A stretch of 64,000 bases of DNA from the NCBI RefSeq assembly GCF_041929205.1, contig NZ_JBHFNT010000300.1; one strand, written 5' to 3'. Each line of letters starts with the position of its first letter. Position 1 is the stretch's first letter. A program made the position numbers and the translations under genes. Under the pieces are notes generated by a model, which made no database searches, was not told the origin of the DNA, and saw nothing but the letters and a program-made list of their open reading frames with translations. This document shows, in pieces, positions 55,094 to 64,000 of the stretch. The DNA is from Floridanema evergladense. Its GTDB lineage: Bacteria; Cyanobacteriota; Cyanobacteriia; Cyanobacteriales; Aerosakkonemataceae.

Positions 55094-55135
55094 TTAGGGA
55101 CTAGGGATTGGGGACTAGGGATTGGGGACTGGGGA
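55094..55135. repeat. Heptamer repeat (GGGGACT/GGGATTG)
   Basis: Six heptamer units alternate ACT and ATT forms just upstream of the GT4 start codon. The following CCTCTGTGTCCTCTGCGTCT (55169-55188) is another recurrent intergenic word. Confidence 0.9.
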
Positions 55136-55211
55136 AAAGAAAAAATAATTATTCTTTCCTCTTTCTCTTCCTCTGTGTCCTCTGCGTCTGGAGCGGTTTA
55201 ACAAATATTTA

Positions 55212-56360
55212 TTACAACAAATTAGCCGACAGCTGATAATTTTTTTGAGACTCAACACCTAAAACTTTGAGATATTGATCTACAACATTATCCACAGTAA
55301 AATCTAAAGCTCTTTCCTGCAACAATTGCGAATTAGTTGGGTTTTTCAACGCCTCTAAAATAGCATTTGCCAAAGCATTCACATCTCCCACTGAAACTAA
55401 CTTACCATACTTTCCATTTTCCAAAATTTCTGCTGGACCACTCGGACAATCAGTAGAAACAACCGGAGTACCAACCGCCATTGCTTCCGCTACCACATTA
55501 CCAAAACCCTCCCAAGCAGAAGAAAGTACAAACAATTTCGCCTTTGCCATATAAGTATATGGATTATCTTTAAATCCCGGCATATCTACATCATTTTCTA
55601 ATCCTAATTCTCGCACCAAAGCTTCTAATTGAAGACGCTTCTCTCCCTCACCTAAAATCATTAACTTAGCCGAAATTTGCTGTTTTACAATGGCAAAAGC
55701 TTTAATCAAAGTAGGAAAATCTTTTTGTGGGACTAATCTACCTACTCCTAGAATTACTGGCGGTTCTCCTGATGTAAACCAAGGGCGATCGATCGGTTCT
55801 TTTGCCTTCTCAAATAATTCCGGCATGACTACAGGATTGTAAATTACATCGATGTTATTTACAGGTACTCCTGAAATTTGCGAAACATCTTCAGCAACAC
55901 CTTGAGAAGCGGCAATAATTCCATCAGCTAAAGGATACCATTGTTTGACTAAATAAGGTCTAATTTTGCTCATAATTCCAGAGTCATTTCGGAATTGTTG
56001 AGAAAGATTTGTTTGGACACACATAATTATTTTCGTCGGTGTGTCAGAAAGACGTTTTGCCCAAGTAGCAGCGCTGAGAATATCTAAAGCCGAAAGCAGA
56101 AATGTAGGCTGTTCCAGTTGCAAATAACGCCGCAAATTTAAGGTTTTCCAAAAGATGACTGGAGAGCGAGAATTTAAGTTAATTAATCGCACTTCTGGAG
56201 GGATTTTTTCTAAATATTCACCTTCAGCTTGAGCGAGTATTAAATCAGTTTTAATTCCCCGTTTGGCTGTACCTGTGGCTAAGTGTAACATGGCTCTTTC
56301 TGCACCGCCGCCATCAAGGTTAGGAAGGAAAAAACTGAGAGAAAGATTTGGGTTAGTCAT
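55212..56360 (-). CDS. Family 4 glycosyltransferase
   Basis: This 382-residue enzyme opens with FFLPNLDGGGAERAMLHLA, the acceptor loop of WbnK/RfaG-type transferases. ILGVGRLVPQKDFPTLIKAF and SAWEGFGNVVAEAMAVGTPVV with the E-x7-E pair follow. It is co-directional with the glycosidase gene 24 bases upstream. Donor and acceptor are not predictable. Confidence 0.92.
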   Translation of the reverse strand: MTNPNLSLSFFLPNLDGGGAERAMLHLATGTAKRGIKTDLILAQAEGEYLEKIPPEVRLINLNSRSPVIFWKTLNLRRYLQLEQPTFLLSALDILSAATWAKRLSDTPTKIIMCVQTNLSQQFRNDSGIMSKIRPYLVKQWYPLADGIIAASQGVAEDVSQISGVPVNNIDVIYNPVVMPELFEKAKEPIDRPWFTSGEPPVILGVGRLVPQKDFPTLIKAFAIVKQQISAKLMILGEGEKRLQLEALVRELGLENDVDMPGFKDNPYTYMAKAKLFVLSSAWEGFGNVVAEAMAVGTPVVSTDCPSGPAEILENGKYGKLVSVGDVNALANAILEALKNPTNSQLLQERALDFTVDNVVDQYLKVLGVESQKNYQLSANLL

Positions 56361-56383
56361 AGGTTTAGGATGGGTAATCTTTG

Positions 56384-57772
56384 TTAAGGACTGAGCGCAA
56401 GTATTAATGCTTTATCTGGTATGTTCAAATTGATAGTTGAAGTAGAAGATATTGGCTGAGAAGACATATTGCCATTGTCGTCTAGGGAATAGCTAATTAC
56501 TTCTTTAATCGGCGTACTCAAACTAATAGTAACGGGAATATCTGGGGGTGTAATTTCTCGCACGGGTGTACTGCTGATGTCGCCGTTAGAAATTTCATGC
56601 CAAAGTGCTAAGTAAAAGGTGCCATTTTGTTTTTGTAGTAAGAGGTGATGGAGGTATTGGGTGCGATCGTACTCTGGAGGCGGATTAACAGAAATGCTGT
56701 AATCTAACGAACTAGGAGTAAAATTAGCACCAGGATCTTTGAGCAAGTCAATTACATTTTTCAAAGCTGTGTAAGCAGGTTTTGGACTTAGATCGTTACG
56801 CAATAAACCAAAATTTGCTTCTGGATTATCAGGGTTATTGAACTCATCAAGAAATTCATAAGATGTAGTACGAATAATGCCTTTGCGAAAATATTCTAAA
56901 AATAATCGTGGCATATATTTGCCTTGCATTCGCTCAGAAATACCATTTCTAGAAGTGTTGTAACCTGTTTCTGTTGCTGCCATTGGTTTGTTACCAAATG
57001 GCGGTGCCCAAATATCAAAAGCATAAGGCCATTCATCAATATTAACTGCCGGAAAATTCCCCTGCCAAAAGTACTTTTCGATCGTGTTATAACTAAAAGG
57101 TGCGCTATAACTATTACCGCCACCTGGATAGGGGTGAAAACTCCCCCAATCAACATAATTAGTTAAGGTATCTTTTCCCAAAGGTGACTTAGTTTCGTAA
57201 CCGTAACTTTGTCCTAATGCTGGCCCGATTACGGTAAGATTTTTCGTGTTAGGATCGCTTTTTAAAGTGGTATAAAGGTCTTTTTGAAAAGCAATTACGC
57301 CTTCAGGAAAACCTTGATTTTGATAAGAAATATTGGAACGAGGCCAAAAAATATCTGGTTCATTTGGCCCTTCTACAGAATCAATAGCAGCAGTGGGTTG
57401 ATTAGCAGCTGCGATCGCATCTTTAAGTTGAGTAGGAGTACCTTCACTTGGTTGAACTCCCACTTGACTTTTAATTCCAACTGCGGCTAAATCTTGGATG
57501 CGAGGAGAGAGAGTATCGCGCACATGACGGATACCTAATTCCACTAATTTTTGCTTGACTTCTTCATATCTGGAACCGTAGGGAGTATCGGGATAACCCC
57601 AGTGAGTAACCACGCCAATACTATCAACAAAAGCATCGGCACTTTTAGCAATTTCAACATTGGTATTTGGTGCAGCTTGGGGATTATTTGATTTCATTTC
57701 CTGCCCTATTGAAACTACTAAAATAAACAGCAATGTGGCTGTAATTATGGTGATTAATCTCTGTTTATTCAT
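56384..57772 (-). CDS. Secreted clan-A glycoside hydrolase (GH39-like)
   Basis: This 462-residue protein has an N-terminal signal peptide or anchor (about 7-22) and a TIM-barrel hydrolase domain. The acid/base Glu is E138 in EGPNEPD, and the likely nucleophile is E268 in MAATETGYN. The pattern resembles GH39 and the polysaccharide-cluster hydrolase PslG. It is expected to cut or trim the polymer in the periplasm or at the surface. The 8-base overlap with the GT4 gene before it shows it is part of the cluster. Confidence 0.82.
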   Translation of the reverse strand: MNKQRLITIITATLLFILVVSIGQEMKSNNPQAAPNTNVEIAKSADAFVDSIGVVTHWGYPDTPYGSRYEEVKQKLVELGIRHVRDTLSPRIQDLAAVGIKSQVGVQPSEGTPTQLKDAIAAANQPTAAIDSVEGPNEPDIFWPRSNISYQNQGFPEGVIAFQKDLYTTLKSDPNTKNLTVIGPALGQSYGYETKSPLGKDTLTNYVDWGSFHPYPGGGNSYSAPFSYNTIEKYFWQGNFPAVNIDEWPYAFDIWAPPFGNKPMAATETGYNTSRNGISERMQGKYMPRLFLEYFRKGIIRTTSYEFLDEFNNPDNPEANFGLLRNDLSPKPAYTALKNVIDLLKDPGANFTPSSLDYSISVNPPPEYDRTQYLHHLLLQKQNGTFYLALWHEISNGDISSTPVREITPPDIPVTISLSTPIKEVISYSLDDNGNMSSQPISSTSTINLNIPDKALILALSP

Positions 57773-58964
57773 CTGCGGTAAAAATTTCCTTTTCTAATCT
57801 TTCCTTTTCATTTCCGCAAGATATCACCCCGATCAATAATTGACTAATCTGTTGATTAATTGTTGTCAAGTCAAAGCGTTGACTAGCAACAATTTGCCCT
57901 TGTTGGGCAATCGTTTCACATAACTCTGGATGCTGGCGACAGTGATTAATAATTTCTGCCAATTCCAGAGAATTTCCAGGTGTTACCAACCAACCTGTTT
58001 TTTGATGTTCGACTAATTCGATCGCACCTCCAGCTTTAGCAGCAATTACAGGTTTCCTGCATAACATTGCTTCGACAATTACTCGCCCAAAAGGTTCAGG
58101 TGAAATTGAAGTATGAGTAATTAAATCGCAAGCTTTCATTAAAGGTACGATATCTGCTTGAAACCCTAAGAACTTCACCCTTTTTTCTAAACCTAAATTT
58201 GCTACTTGTTTGTGTAACTCTTGGACATAATCTTCTTCACCAAATAGGGCATCTCCAACTAAAATTGCTGTGACATTATCCGGGCAATGGGTAAGTGATT
58301 CAATTAAAATATGCTGCCCTTTCCAAGGAGATAAACGGCTAAAATGTCCAATGACAAATTGCCGATCTATTCCTAAATTTTGTCTAAGGTAGTAAATTTT
58401 TGATTCATCAATGTCATAAATTTTAGATGTAAAACCATTATAAACAACTTTAGTAATTTCTGGGTTTCCTCCTGCTTCGATAAATGCTGTTTTGGTTGCT
58501 TGAGAATTAGCTATTACTAATGATGCAAAACGATTAGCTAATGTAACAGCAATCTGACGGTTAATTTTACTGAAATGCTCTAAAGAGAGGATGTCATGTA
58601 AGTGATAAACTAGAGGACGATTGGTGAAGAAACTGGCGATCGCACCCACTACTAAAGCTTTTTGCGTATTAGCATAAATTAAATCATAATTATGGCTAAT
58701 TTTAATTACTTCACTAATCAAAGGTGTAATTTGACCAAAACTACTCAAACCTTGAATCAAACTGCTCTCTTTCCTAACTTTGATTGCCTGATTTGTTAAA
58801 ACTTGAACAGGAATTTCTTGTTGTTCTAGCAACTCTTTAAAAGCACCATCAGCAAACAAACCTACTAAACATTTATCTCGATAAGGTTTCGCAATATCCA
58901 ACAAGCACAATTCTGCGCCTCCTGGTTTCCCGCTTTGATCAAGAAATAGAATTTTCATCATCAA
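57765..58964 (-). CDS. Family 4 glycosyltransferase
   Basis: This 399-residue GT-B protein has ILFLDQSGKPGGAELCLLDI (acceptor loop), YDLIYANTQKALVVGA, IGHFSRLSPWKGQHILIES and E-x7-E in EPFGRVIVEAMLCRKPVIA. Its stop overlaps the start of the glycosidase gene by 8 bases, and 12 bases separate it from the upstream GT gene. Translation is therefore tightly linked. Confidence 0.92.
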   Translation of the reverse strand: MMMKILFLDQSGKPGGAELCLLDIAKPYRDKCLVGLFADGAFKELLEQQEIPVQVLTNQAIKVRKESSLIQGLSSFGQITPLISEVIKISHNYDLIYANTQKALVVGAIASFFTNRPLVYHLHDILSLEHFSKINRQIAVTLANRFASLVIANSQATKTAFIEAGGNPEITKVVYNGFTSKIYDIDESKIYYLRQNLGIDRQFVIGHFSRLSPWKGQHILIESLTHCPDNVTAILVGDALFGEEDYVQELHKQVANLGLEKRVKFLGFQADIVPLMKACDLITHTSISPEPFGRVIVEAMLCRKPVIAAKAGGAIELVEHQKTGWLVTPGNSLELAEIINHCRQHPELCETIAQQGQIVASQRFDLTTINQQISQLLIGVISCGNEKERLEKEIFTADE

Positions 58965-58976
58965 TTTATCGCTAGG

Positions 58977-60002
58977 TTAACTGTAAATTTTCCAAGGCGA
59001 ATTATTAGCAAAAAGCATATTTTTTAAATGCTGACGACTCAAATTTTCCGAACAGTATTTTTCAGCAAACTTTTTGCCATTTTCACCAAGTCTCTGACAT
59101 TTTTTCGGGTCATTCCAAAGATTAACAATTGCTTCTGCTAAAGCATCTGGCGCAAATGGTTTGCAGGTAACGCCATTATAATCGTCTATTACATAGTCAC
59201 TAACTCCACGAGAATTAGTAATAATAAATCCTTTGCTAAGGTGCATTGCAGCAACTAAAGTAAAGTGACCGCAAGGTACTTCTGCACCTTTAAGTGGTAA
59301 CACCATAAACCGAGAATGTTTCAGGATATTCATAGCATGAGGTTCAGAAATGTTCACCAAAACTTTGACATTTGGTGGAATTTCTAAATCTTTTCTATTA
59401 CTAGGTCTAACCACAATAACCATCTTTAAATCTGGCAATATTTTCATAGCTTCCATGAGAGTTTTATAGTCTCGCGCATTACCCCCAATAGCACAGATAT
59501 AATCGCTTTCTTCTAGTGGTGCTTGCGGTTCAACTCTTGGTGGATTCATACACCAAAGTTTCGTTTCAATAAGTTCTTGGGAAATCCCAAAATATTCGCT
59601 GTAAAGTTGCTTTTCTAATTGGGAATGAACGATGAATTGATTGACTTTTTTAAAAGCTATTTTCATGAATTGGCGTTTTAACCCATGAGGCAATTCATGA
59701 AAGTTGAAAGAATAGGCAATGTGCTTAGTTTTTACACCTAAGCAGAAGGCAAAAAAAGCACACCAAAATGATAATCTGGGATTGTGTGCAACCAGTAAAT
59801 CAGCTTGATGTTGTTTTGCAGAACGAACTGCTTCTAAACAGGTACGAACTCCTGATAATCGAGTGTATTTTTCTAAAATTCCTCGTGGTTTATCATAATG
59901 AAAATGCCAATGGAGTTGATATTCGCTTAGTTCAGGTGCGAACCATTGCCAGTTTTCGCCCCAAGCAGGTGTACAGCAAACAATACTAGAAGGATTTTTC
60001 AT
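58977..60002 (-). CDS. Glycosyltransferase (GT-B fold)
   Basis: This 341-residue enzyme has a short N-terminal domain (CCTPAWGENWQWFAPELSEY) and a GT4-like C-terminal domain with YICAIGGNARDYKTLMEAM and LPLKGAEVPCGHFTLVAAMH. The usual E-x7-E first Glu is in GAEVPCGHFTL, so the motif is degenerate and the mechanism is less certain. It lies between the PTPS-related membrane gene and a GT4 gene. Confidence 0.85.
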   Translation of the reverse strand: MKNPSSIVCCTPAWGENWQWFAPELSEYQLHWHFHYDKPRGILEKYTRLSGVRTCLEAVRSAKQHQADLLVAHNPRLSFWCAFFAFCLGVKTKHIAYSFNFHELPHGLKRQFMKIAFKKVNQFIVHSQLEKQLYSEYFGISQELIETKLWCMNPPRVEPQAPLEESDYICAIGGNARDYKTLMEAMKILPDLKMVIVVRPSNRKDLEIPPNVKVLVNISEPHAMNILKHSRFMVLPLKGAEVPCGHFTLVAAMHLSKGFIITNSRGVSDYVIDDYNGVTCKPFAPDALAEAIVNLWNDPKKCQRLGENGKKFAEKYCSENLSRQHLKNMLFANNSPWKIYS

Positions 60003-60017
60003 GGTTAAAAATCAGGT

Positions 60018-61784
60018 TTAAAAACGAGTAAGTTGATGTGATTGATTGCGATTTTCTTGAGTTGTTGAATTAAGTAGATTGCCCTGACAAACCCAGAAGG
60101 TAAAAAACACTATTATTAGTACAAAAATAGCACTAATAATTTGTCCAGTTCGTTCTTCTAAACCAGCTTCTAGTGTTAACATAACCTGATGTTGTCCTGG
60201 CGGTATCGACACACTTAATAAACCCTCACCTGTTGATGGTTGTACTGGCAAAAGACGCGACTCACCGTTAATTTTGGCAGTCCAACCAGGATAGTAAAAT
60301 TGATGGATACTTACCCAAAGATTAGTTGTGGCATTGCTTTGCAGAACTATATTTCTTGGTTGCCATTTTTCGACTGATAAATTACCTTGTCCGACAGCTA
60401 TTTTTGCTCGTTCAAAGCTATTAGCTAATTGTCTAATTCCCGATTCTGCAAAGATTTCTGGAGATACCCATTTCGGGCGGTATTCCGGTGCATCTAAACT
60501 AACACTTAATTCTTGATTAACGTCTATTGGCTTTTCTAGGCTAGTGTATTTAATCAAGAGTTCAGAATTAGTATAAATATATGTGACTACAGCACCAGAT
60601 AATAAAAGAATAGCAATTAGTGAAGCTGCGATCGCTAAAATTTGCTTAGTAGCAATGTTAATTGGTTTTTGAATTGCTGCAATTCCTAATGCTATAAGTG
60701 CTGTAGTAGCTACTGTCAAAATAGTATTAAATCGCCAAGGATGCTGAATTCTTTGAATTATAAAAAAGATTTGCCATATTGGTTTACTTAAAGGTAACGT
60801 CATCAAAAAAGCACTGACAGCAATGATAATCCAATATAGACTTTCTTTTCTAATTGTTGGTAAGGGATGCTTTTTAGCGATGACAAACGCTGCACAAGCT
60901 AACCCAGTTACAAGTACAGTTTGCAAACCTAAATATTGCACAAATTTAGAATTAAAGAAATGCTCTCCCCAAAACAAAAAGTTGCTATCATAAAAATATC
61001 TCCCTGTCGTTATTGCTGTCATGGAAATGTATTTTTGGGTAGTCATGGCAGGCAATAAGTAAATTGCCGACAAACCAATGCCAAGTAGCATAGCAATTAT
61101 GAGAGATATTAAAGCTGATTTTCTTTGTTTTCTTGGAGTTAATACTAATAGATAAGAAATAGGAATAATGGAAAACATTAACACAGTTATTAAGTGAGTC
61201 ATAATTAACAGAGCGTAGCTAATAGCAAAACCTACCACAGCAAATTTAGAGCCTCTGCTAATTTTGCGAGTGAAATATAAAAGTAAGGGAAGCCAAACAA
61301 AACTCCAGTGTTCTGCGTAGGCAAAACGAGTGTAAAAATCAACTGCCCAGTGATAAGGCAAAGCCATATAAAGAATTGCTGCCATAAACGCTGGAGTTTT
61401 ATTAGTAATATCTTTTAACCAAATATAAGCAGTAATTCCAGAGGCTATGAGAGCTAAAGCAGCAGATAAACTTATTGGATGCCAACCATATTGATCGTTG
61501 GGGAAAAAAGGATGAAATAAACTACTAAAATAATAGGAAATAGGCCCATAAAAGAAAAAAGCTGGACTCCCTAAGCCTGAGTTCATATTTTGCAGCCATC
61601 TAGGGTAAAGTTCTCCAGCCCAAAACTGTTCAGCGAAATTTTTCGCCCATTTTAAATGAAAGGCAATTAAGTCATGTGCTTCGTAAACTTGCCCGAAAAT
61701 TGCTGGAATAGCCAGGATAAATCCAATCAGGACTATTCCTAAAATATGAATTCTTGTAATCTGTTTCTTTTGAATTAATAACAT
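60018..61784 (-). CDS. PTPS-related multispan membrane protein (GT-C-like)
   Basis: This 588-residue protein has about ten or more transmembrane helices. The N-terminal lumenal loop has EAHDLIAFHLKWAKNFAEQF and SGLGSPAFFFYGPISYYFS, the pattern of Pfam 6-pyruvoyl-tetrahydropterin-synthase-related membrane proteins. These resemble GT-C lipid-linked sugar transferases, not the soluble PTPS enzyme. A periplasmic beta-rich segment precedes the last helix (YYPGWTAKINGE, about 491-502). It may transfer sugars outside the membrane. Confidence 0.83.
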   Translation of the reverse strand: MLLIQKKQITRIHILGIVLIGFILAIPAIFGQVYEAHDLIAFHLKWAKNFAEQFWAGELYPRWLQNMNSGLGSPAFFFYGPISYYFSSLFHPFFPNDQYGWHPISLSAALALIASGITAYIWLKDITNKTPAFMAAILYMALPYHWAVDFYTRFAYAEHWSFVWLPLLLYFTRKISRGSKFAVVGFAISYALLIMTHLITVLMFSIIPISYLLVLTPRKQRKSALISLIIAMLLGIGLSAIYLLPAMTTQKYISMTAITTGRYFYDSNFLFWGEHFFNSKFVQYLGLQTVLVTGLACAAFVIAKKHPLPTIRKESLYWIIIAVSAFLMTLPLSKPIWQIFFIIQRIQHPWRFNTILTVATTALIALGIAAIQKPINIATKQILAIAASLIAILLLSGAVVTYIYTNSELLIKYTSLEKPIDVNQELSVSLDAPEYRPKWVSPEIFAESGIRQLANSFERAKIAVGQGNLSVEKWQPRNIVLQSNATTNLWVSIHQFYYPGWTAKINGESRLLPVQPSTGEGLLSVSIPPGQHQVMLTLEAGLEERTGQIISAIFVLIIVFFTFWVCQGNLLNSTTQENRNQSHQLTRF

Positions 61785-61817
61785 GACAGTAATTTCCTGT
61801 AATTCAATGCTAAATAC

Positions 61818-63215
61818 TTAAGTTTTTGCGGGAGTATTCTTTGGTTGAGTGTTGTATTTATGCGCTGCTAAAGCTATACCTAAAAATCCCCACAAAACAA
61901 CACCAAAAACCCCAGCAGTTGCGCCATTTAAACCTATTTGAGCGAATACACCAAAGCTAATAGCACGAGCCGCACCCATAAAGGAATCAAAACGAACTTC
62001 AGGGTATTGTAATAAGCTAAAAATTAATAAGATAATTCCGCCTAAGTAGGGGAGAGCGCCCAACCAACCAAATGAGTAAAAGATGTCTAAAATGCCACTG
62101 TCAATATTAGGGCCTAAAGCTGCATTTCCTCCTAAGCCATTACCAATAATTTGTGTTAAAGCAATACCTAAATAAGTTTGATAGCGTTCAGATCTTTCGT
62201 TGTAACTTACATCATCGTCAGCATTAGAAAGGGATTGAATTCTGGGGGCAATTACGGAAGAGAAAGGTTCAACATTAGCTAAGGGAACTACGAGAATTAC
62301 TATTACTAAAAGTGTAATAATTAATCGCATTTGCAATTTAGCTTTGAGTGATGAAGTTAAGATAAAAATTGCTACTAACCAACCTAACCAAACTGCTCTT
62401 GCTGATGATAAAAGTAGGGAGAGATAACCCACTCCGGCAGATGCAAAACGTAAAGATCCTTTGCCATTAAATAGTAGTAATAAACCTGCCATCATTACTA
62501 CGGCAAAGGGTTGAGGAGAATTCATGGTACTAAATACCCGAATTCCTAAAGGTTCAGGCGATCCAAATGCAACTGCTCCGGTATTGACAATCCAAAATCT
62601 ATCCCATTCAGGTGCTACTAAATATTGCCATACTCCGTAGCTTCCAGTTACTAATACTCCCCATAAAAAAGTGCGTTGAATATTTTGACTAAGTTGGGGA
62701 TAATTTCGCCAGTTTATGAATAAATGAAATCCGAAAGCGATCGGAGTTAGCCAGTTAAGACAAGCAAGCATAGCAGAAGTAGGTGAGGCTTGAATTAAGC
62801 CGATTAAAAAAGCGTAACCAACTCCTAAAAAAGATAGGATAAAAGGCAATCCTCCTTGGTAATAACTTTGGGGAAGATAGCGTAAAAAAGAAGCAAATGT
62901 AATTAGGGTAACTAAGGGTGGTGCTAACAAAATTGGACTAGGATCTACCCAACCACTTTTGAGATCCACTAAGCGACGAATCCAAGGTGCGAGAAACCAT
63001 ATCCACCAAGTAAAACCTATGTAAAGAATGGGATATCTTCGATATAAAAATACTCCAACTATAAAAGATGCTGCGGGAAACATTAAACGTAAAATCCCAC
63101 CTGCATTCGCCAATATACAGACTGCTATGAAGAGTGTGAAACCTAGAATTACTGTCCAAGCTTGGGCAGGTTGTAAACTAATATGAAAGCTTTTTTTGGG
63201 TAGGTAATTAGTCAT
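61818..63215 (-). CDS. O-antigen ligase/polymerase (Wzy-like) family protein
   Basis: This membrane protein of about 465 residues has roughly 12 helices and the Wzy_C/O-antigen ligase block (SARAVWLGWLVAIFIL, then NGLGGNAALGPNIDSGILDI). It should polymerise or ligate repeat units at the periplasmic face. A longer frame starts at 63284, but ATG at 63215 overlaps the stop of the upstream glycosyltransferase remnant as TAATG, a coupling arrangement. That start (MTNYLPKKSF) is preferred. Confidence 0.85.
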   Translation of the reverse strand: MTNYLPKKSFHISLQPAQAWTVILGFTLFIAVCILANAGGILRLMFPAASFIVGVFLYRRYPILYIGFTWWIWFLAPWIRRLVDLKSGWVDPSPILLAPPLVTLITFASFLRYLPQSYYQGGLPFILSFLGVGYAFLIGLIQASPTSAMLACLNWLTPIAFGFHLFINWRNYPQLSQNIQRTFLWGVLVTGSYGVWQYLVAPEWDRFWIVNTGAVAFGSPEPLGIRVFSTMNSPQPFAVVMMAGLLLLFNGKGSLRFASAGVGYLSLLLSSARAVWLGWLVAIFILTSSLKAKLQMRLIITLLVIVILVVPLANVEPFSSVIAPRIQSLSNADDDVSYNERSERYQTYLGIALTQIIGNGLGGNAALGPNIDSGILDIFYSFGWLGALPYLGGIILLIFSLLQYPEVRFDSFMGAARAISFGVFAQIGLNGATAGVFGVVLWGFLGIALAAHKYNTQPKNTPAKT

Positions 63216-63439
63216 TAGCGATCGCACTTTTGTTGACAAGCTTGTTCGTATAATCCCAGATTTTTCTGAGCAATTTTTGCCCAACTGTAAATTTGTGCAG
63301 TCGCATAAGCATTGCGCCGCAATTGTTCTAACAAAGAATGATTAGTAATCAAGTTTCGTTGGTGTAATAGGGAATTACTTTTACGCGATCGCGCACTCTT
63401 TGATCGAAATCTGCATAAACTTGCGCTGGATCGGGACAT
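63215..63439 (-). pseudogene. C-terminal remnant of a glycosyltransferase
   Basis: The minus strand reads LLEQLRRNAYATAQIYSWAK and IAQKNLGLYEQACQQ to a stop at 63215, the typical last helix of a GT4 protein. Upstream, in another frame, is PDPAQVYADFDQRVRDRVKV followed by a stop. The N-terminal domain and E-x7-E motif are absent. It is the shrunken end of a transferase gene that preceded the polymerase gene. Confidence 0.65.
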
Positions 63440-63463
63440 TCAAAACATTTTGTTCTTAAACTT

Positions 63464-64000
63464 TTAGCCAACTTTGCCTAATTCATGCTGCATTTGGTGA
63501 TATTTCCAAAGTTTGCCTCGCTGTTCCAACAATTCGTTGTATTTTCCCTGTTCGACAATCTTTCCTGCTTCTAGAACTACCACTTTGTTGGCTCTAACGA
63601 TTGTCGAAAGTCGATGAGCGATCGCAATTACTGTCCTACCTTGAGATAGTTTTTCTAAAGACTCTTGAATCAACCTTTCAGAAACAGAATCTAAGGCACT
63701 TGTCGCTTCATCTAAAATCAGAATTTCTGGGTCACGTAGTAACGCACGAGCGATCGCAATTCGCTGCCTTTGACCACCAGACAACCTCACGCCTCTGTCC
63801 CCTAATTGAGTATCAAAACCTTCCGGTAATTCCTGGATAAATTCCCAAGCATTAGCTAATTTAGCCGCTGTCAAAATTGCTTTTTCATCAGCATTTTCTG
63901 TGCCATAAGCAATATTATCTCGCACCGAAGCATTGAAGATAAATGTATCCTGACTCACCACCGCTAACTTGCGACGCAAGGAATTAATTTCAAACTCTCG
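63464..64000 (-). CDS. ABC exporter ATPase domain, cut by window end
   Basis: The 5' part of the gene lies beyond 64000. The visible about 178 residues contain the Q-loop (VSQDTFIF), signature LSGGQRQRIAIARALL, Walker B ILILDEATSALD and H-loop AIAHRLSTIV. This is the end of an exporter-type half transporter such as MsbA-like lipid A/glycolipid exporters. Being first in the cluster, it may move a lipid-linked glycan. Confidence 0.88.
   Translation of the reverse strand, partial: REFEINSLRRKLAVVSQDTFIFNASVRDNIAYGTENADEKAILTAAKLANAWEFIQELPEGFDTQLGDRGVRLSGGQRQRIAIARALLRDPEILILDEATSALDSVSERLIQESLEKLSQGRTVIAIAHRLSTIVRANKVVVLEAGKIVEQGKYNELLEQRGKLWKYHQMQHELGKVG

Noticed and set aside
60018..61784. 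6-pyruvoyl-tetrahydropterin synthase enzyme
   Set aside because: The protein is a multispan membrane protein. Only the Pfam family name refers to PTPS, and the soluble enzyme motifs are absent.

Overview
The window is chromosomal DNA of a cyanobacterium, most likely a filamentous, non-marine one. The evidence is direct. It carries ferrochelatase with the cyanobacterial C-terminal chlorophyll-binding-like tail, phycocyanobilin:ferredoxin oxidoreductase (PcyA), a CyanoP (PsbP-like) lipoprotein, cyanophycin synthetase and cyanophycinase, a bacteriophytochrome, and DUF29, DUF760, DUF1517 and Mo-nitro_C proteins. The HIP1 octamer GCGATCGC is very frequent, and intergenic spaces are full of heptamer (GGGGACT/GGGGATT type) repeats and small palindromes typical of filamentous cyanobacteria. 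Genus cannot be fixed from this sequence. No tRNA, rRNA, CRISPR array, intact insertion sequence, prophage or nif gene was recognised.

Layout. 0-8 kb: heptamer repeats, hemH, a methyltransferase, three DUF29 paralogues around an SbmA/BacA-type ABC transporter, a broken DUF433/DUF5615-type toxin-antitoxin pair, a broken P-loop gene and a DUF2993 protein. 8-19 kb: DinB protein, large zinc metalloprotease, HD-domain protein, a cupin between 44-bp direct repeats, a sugar-binding lipoprotein, an FkbM methyltransferase/GT4 pair, Maf and CyanoP. 19.9-26 kb: a minus-strand run trmD, DUF1517, ispF, a PD-(D/E)XK-like/PIN-like pair, a family-5 solute-binding lipoprotein and larB. 26.5-30.3 kb: cphB-cphA, the cyanophycin locus. 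30-40.6 kb: tatA, a large membrane protein of unknown function, pcyA, two GT4 glycosyltransferases (one sucrose-phosphate-synthase-like), a DMT transporter and a DUF760 protein. 40.7-53.6 kb: bacteriophytochrome hybrid kinase, mmsA-type dehydrogenase, an F420/NADP-type reductase, a CNNM/CBS membrane protein, mfd, and two cyclic-nucleotide-domain genes, the second fused to TerB-like and Mo-nitro_C domains. 54-64 kb: a minus-strand exopolysaccharide cluster with five glycosyltransferases, a secreted glycoside hydrolase, a PTPS-related membrane protein, a Wzy/O-antigen-ligase-type protein, a glycosyltransferase remnant and an exporter-type ABC transporter cut by the window end.

How the genes work together. 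hemH, pcyA and the bacteriophytochrome belong to tetrapyrrole/bilin metabolism and light sensing. cphA and cphB make and break down the nitrogen reserve cyanophycin. The last 10 kb looks like a complete surface-polysaccharide module (sugar transfer, polymerisation, trimming, export). The best candidates for undescribed biology are the overlapping nuclease-like pair at 22.5-23.6 kb, the cNMP-TerB-Mo_nitro_C fusion at 52.5-53.5 kb, and the in-frame domestication of heptamer/octamer repeats inside mfd and tatA.
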